A DNA stretch of 64,000 bases, taken from the NCBI GenBank assembly GCA_038025085.1, contig CM076139.1, positions 48,402,807-48,466,806 on the forward strand. Reading direction: 5' to 3'. Positions within the stretch are counted from its first letter, which is position 1. Each line of letters starts with the position of its first letter. Position numbers and translations under genes: made by a program. Below, in pieces: positions 62,840 to 64,000 of the stretch. Source of the DNA: Tetragonia tetragonoides (taxonomy: Eukaryota; Streptophyta; Magnoliopsida; Caryophyllales; Aizoaceae). Below the pieces are notes generated by a model. The model worked only from the letters and a program-made list of their open reading frames with translations. It did not search any database and had not been told where the DNA came from.

Positions 62840-64000
62840 GTCAAGAGTTGGCCACTGATATCATCTTAGCGTCATTGACTAATGATTATGATACTTTTGT
62901 TATGAACTATAATATGCATAATCTTAACAAGTCATTGGCTGAGCTGCATGGGATGCTTAAAACTGCTGAGCAAAACGTCAAGAAGGACCCAACTCCCAAT
63001 GTTCTAATGGTTAGAAAAGGGGGCCAGTTTAAGAAACATGGTCAAGCTAAGGACAAGGGAAAGGCTAACATGAAGGGTCCGATTGTGAATCAACCCAAAG
63101 GAAAGCCTAAGTTCAAACCCTCGTTTGGTCCTAATTATGAAACCAAGTGCTTCTACTGCAATGAGCTTGGGCATTGGAAGAGGAATTGCAAGAAATATTT
63201 GGAGGATCTGAAGAAGAACAAGGGAAGTGTTCCTTCAACTTCAGGTAAATGTTATGTTATAGAAGTAAATGTATTTACTTCTTCAAATTCTACTTCTTGG
63301 ATATTAGATACCGGATGTGATCCTCACATTTGTGCAAATGTGCAGGGACTAAAGAGAGTTAGGACTTTGGCAAAAGGAGAAGTGGACCTGCGCGTTGGAA
63401 ATGGAGCAAGAGTTGTTGCGTTATCTGTAGGAACATTTTATTTAAGTTTGCCATCTGGATTGGTTTTAGAACTCAATAATTGTTATTATGTACCTTCATT
63501 AGCAGGAATATTATTTCTGTTTCCGTTTTGGACTTGGAAGACTTTGTCTTTGTGATGAAGAACAAATGTTGTTCCTTTTATAAAGATGATATATTTTATG
63601 GCAGCGGTCCAATGAAAAATGGCCTTTATGTTCTAGACCTTAAAATTCCAGTTTATAACATAACTACTAAGAGGCTCAAATCAAATGACTTTAACCCAAC
63701 TTACCTTTGGCATTGTCGTCTTGGACATATAAACGAGAAACGTGTTCAAAAGATCCATAATGATGGACTTTTAAACTCATTTGACTTTGAGTCATTTGAG
63801 ACATGTGAGTCTTGTTTATTAGGGAAGATGACTAAGGCACCTTTCACTGGTCACATTGAGAGAGCAAGTGATTTATTAGGCCTCATACATACTGATGTAT
63901 GCGGACCATTAAGCACAGTTGCTAGAGGAGGTTACCACTACTTCATTACCTTTACTGATGACTTCAGCAGGTATGGTTATGTCTACTTGATGAGGCATAA
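62840..64000 (+). pseudogene. copia gag-protease-integrase coding sequence, degenerate and partial
   Basis: Similarity begins in mid-gag (FVMNYNMHNLNKSLAELHGM), so the gag N-terminus is missing or unrecognisable. The CCHC knuckle CFYCNELGHWKRNC lies near 63,150-63,190 and the protease LDTGCDPHIC near 63,307-63,336. At about 63,504 a one-base deletion shifts the frame. The sequence continues as GAG-pre-integrase (LWHCRLGHINEKRVQK) and integrase (HTDVCGPLSTVARGG, FTDDFSRYGYVY) to the window end. Confidence 0.85.

Larger units (their letters stand above)
61312..64000 (+). mobile_element. Second Ty1/copia retrotransposon, 5' part (runs off the window)
   Basis: The LTR (about 61,312-61,914; starts TGTTGGATTTGCCC, ends TTCCTTCA) is followed one base later by a perfect primer-binding site TGGTATCAGAGCCGC at 61,916-61,930. 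A non-coding leader of about 900 bp follows, then gag-pol coding sequence. Different from the element at 31,027. Integrity of the right half cannot be judged. Confidence 0.85.

Overview
This window is nuclear DNA from a flowering plant, almost certainly a eudicot. Genes have spliced GT-AG introns in AT-rich DNA, plant-specific families are present (type III polyketide synthase, plant serpin, type-A response regulator), and plant transposon classes are dense (Ty1/copia, CACTA, hAT, Tourist/Harbinger and Stowaway MITEs, LINEs, SINEs). Repeats carrying the motif GTGTAAGACCGTCTCA recur many times; I associate that motif with Caryophyllales genomes, but only from memory.

Positions 1-18,200 hold a tandem array of type III polyketide synthase (chalcone-synthase-like) genes on the minus strand. 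Copy A (1,304-1,481) shows only its first exon. Copy B (5,488-8,043) is intact: three exons, 392 residues, with the Cys-His-Asn triad but altered pocket residues (L133, N197 and a Ser at the G256 position). Copy C (13,071-17,045) is a chimeric pseudogene broken by an hAT-type MITE, a CACTA terminus, a frameshift and a stop. Copies B and C lie in a recent segmental duplication of about 7.5 kb. Positions 18,200-24,200 are gene-free transposon debris, including a MITE swollen by (AAT)n/(ATT)n and a nearly perfect 217-bp-arm hairpin derived from a LINE RNase H.

Positions 24,236-27,487 carry an intact four-exon 2-oxoglutarate/Fe(II) dioxygenase with a solo LTR in intron 1. A 314-bp tandem repeat follows (28,565-29,938). 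From 30,278 to 39,230 lies a broken gene of the plant GOST (lung seven-transmembrane / TMEM87-like) family. It keeps the N-terminal exon and the C-terminal exons, has lost its middle, and carries a young 5.6-kb copia element in the junction intron.

From 40,774 to 60,492 four minus-strand genes follow: plastidial glycerol-3-phosphate dehydrogenase (SFD1/GLY1 type, one frameshift), a serpin with an unusual reactive loop, an intact type-A response regulator (ARR16/17-like), and the C-terminal part of an EMAPII/AIMP1-like tRNA-binding protein (one premature stop). From memory, the dehydrogenase, regulator and tRNA-binding genes match a small block on Arabidopsis chromosome 2 (At2g40690, At2g40670, At2g40660). 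Several members carry single lesions, which suggests either a decaying duplicated block or base errors in the assembly. The window ends inside a second, degenerate copia element (61,312-64,000).
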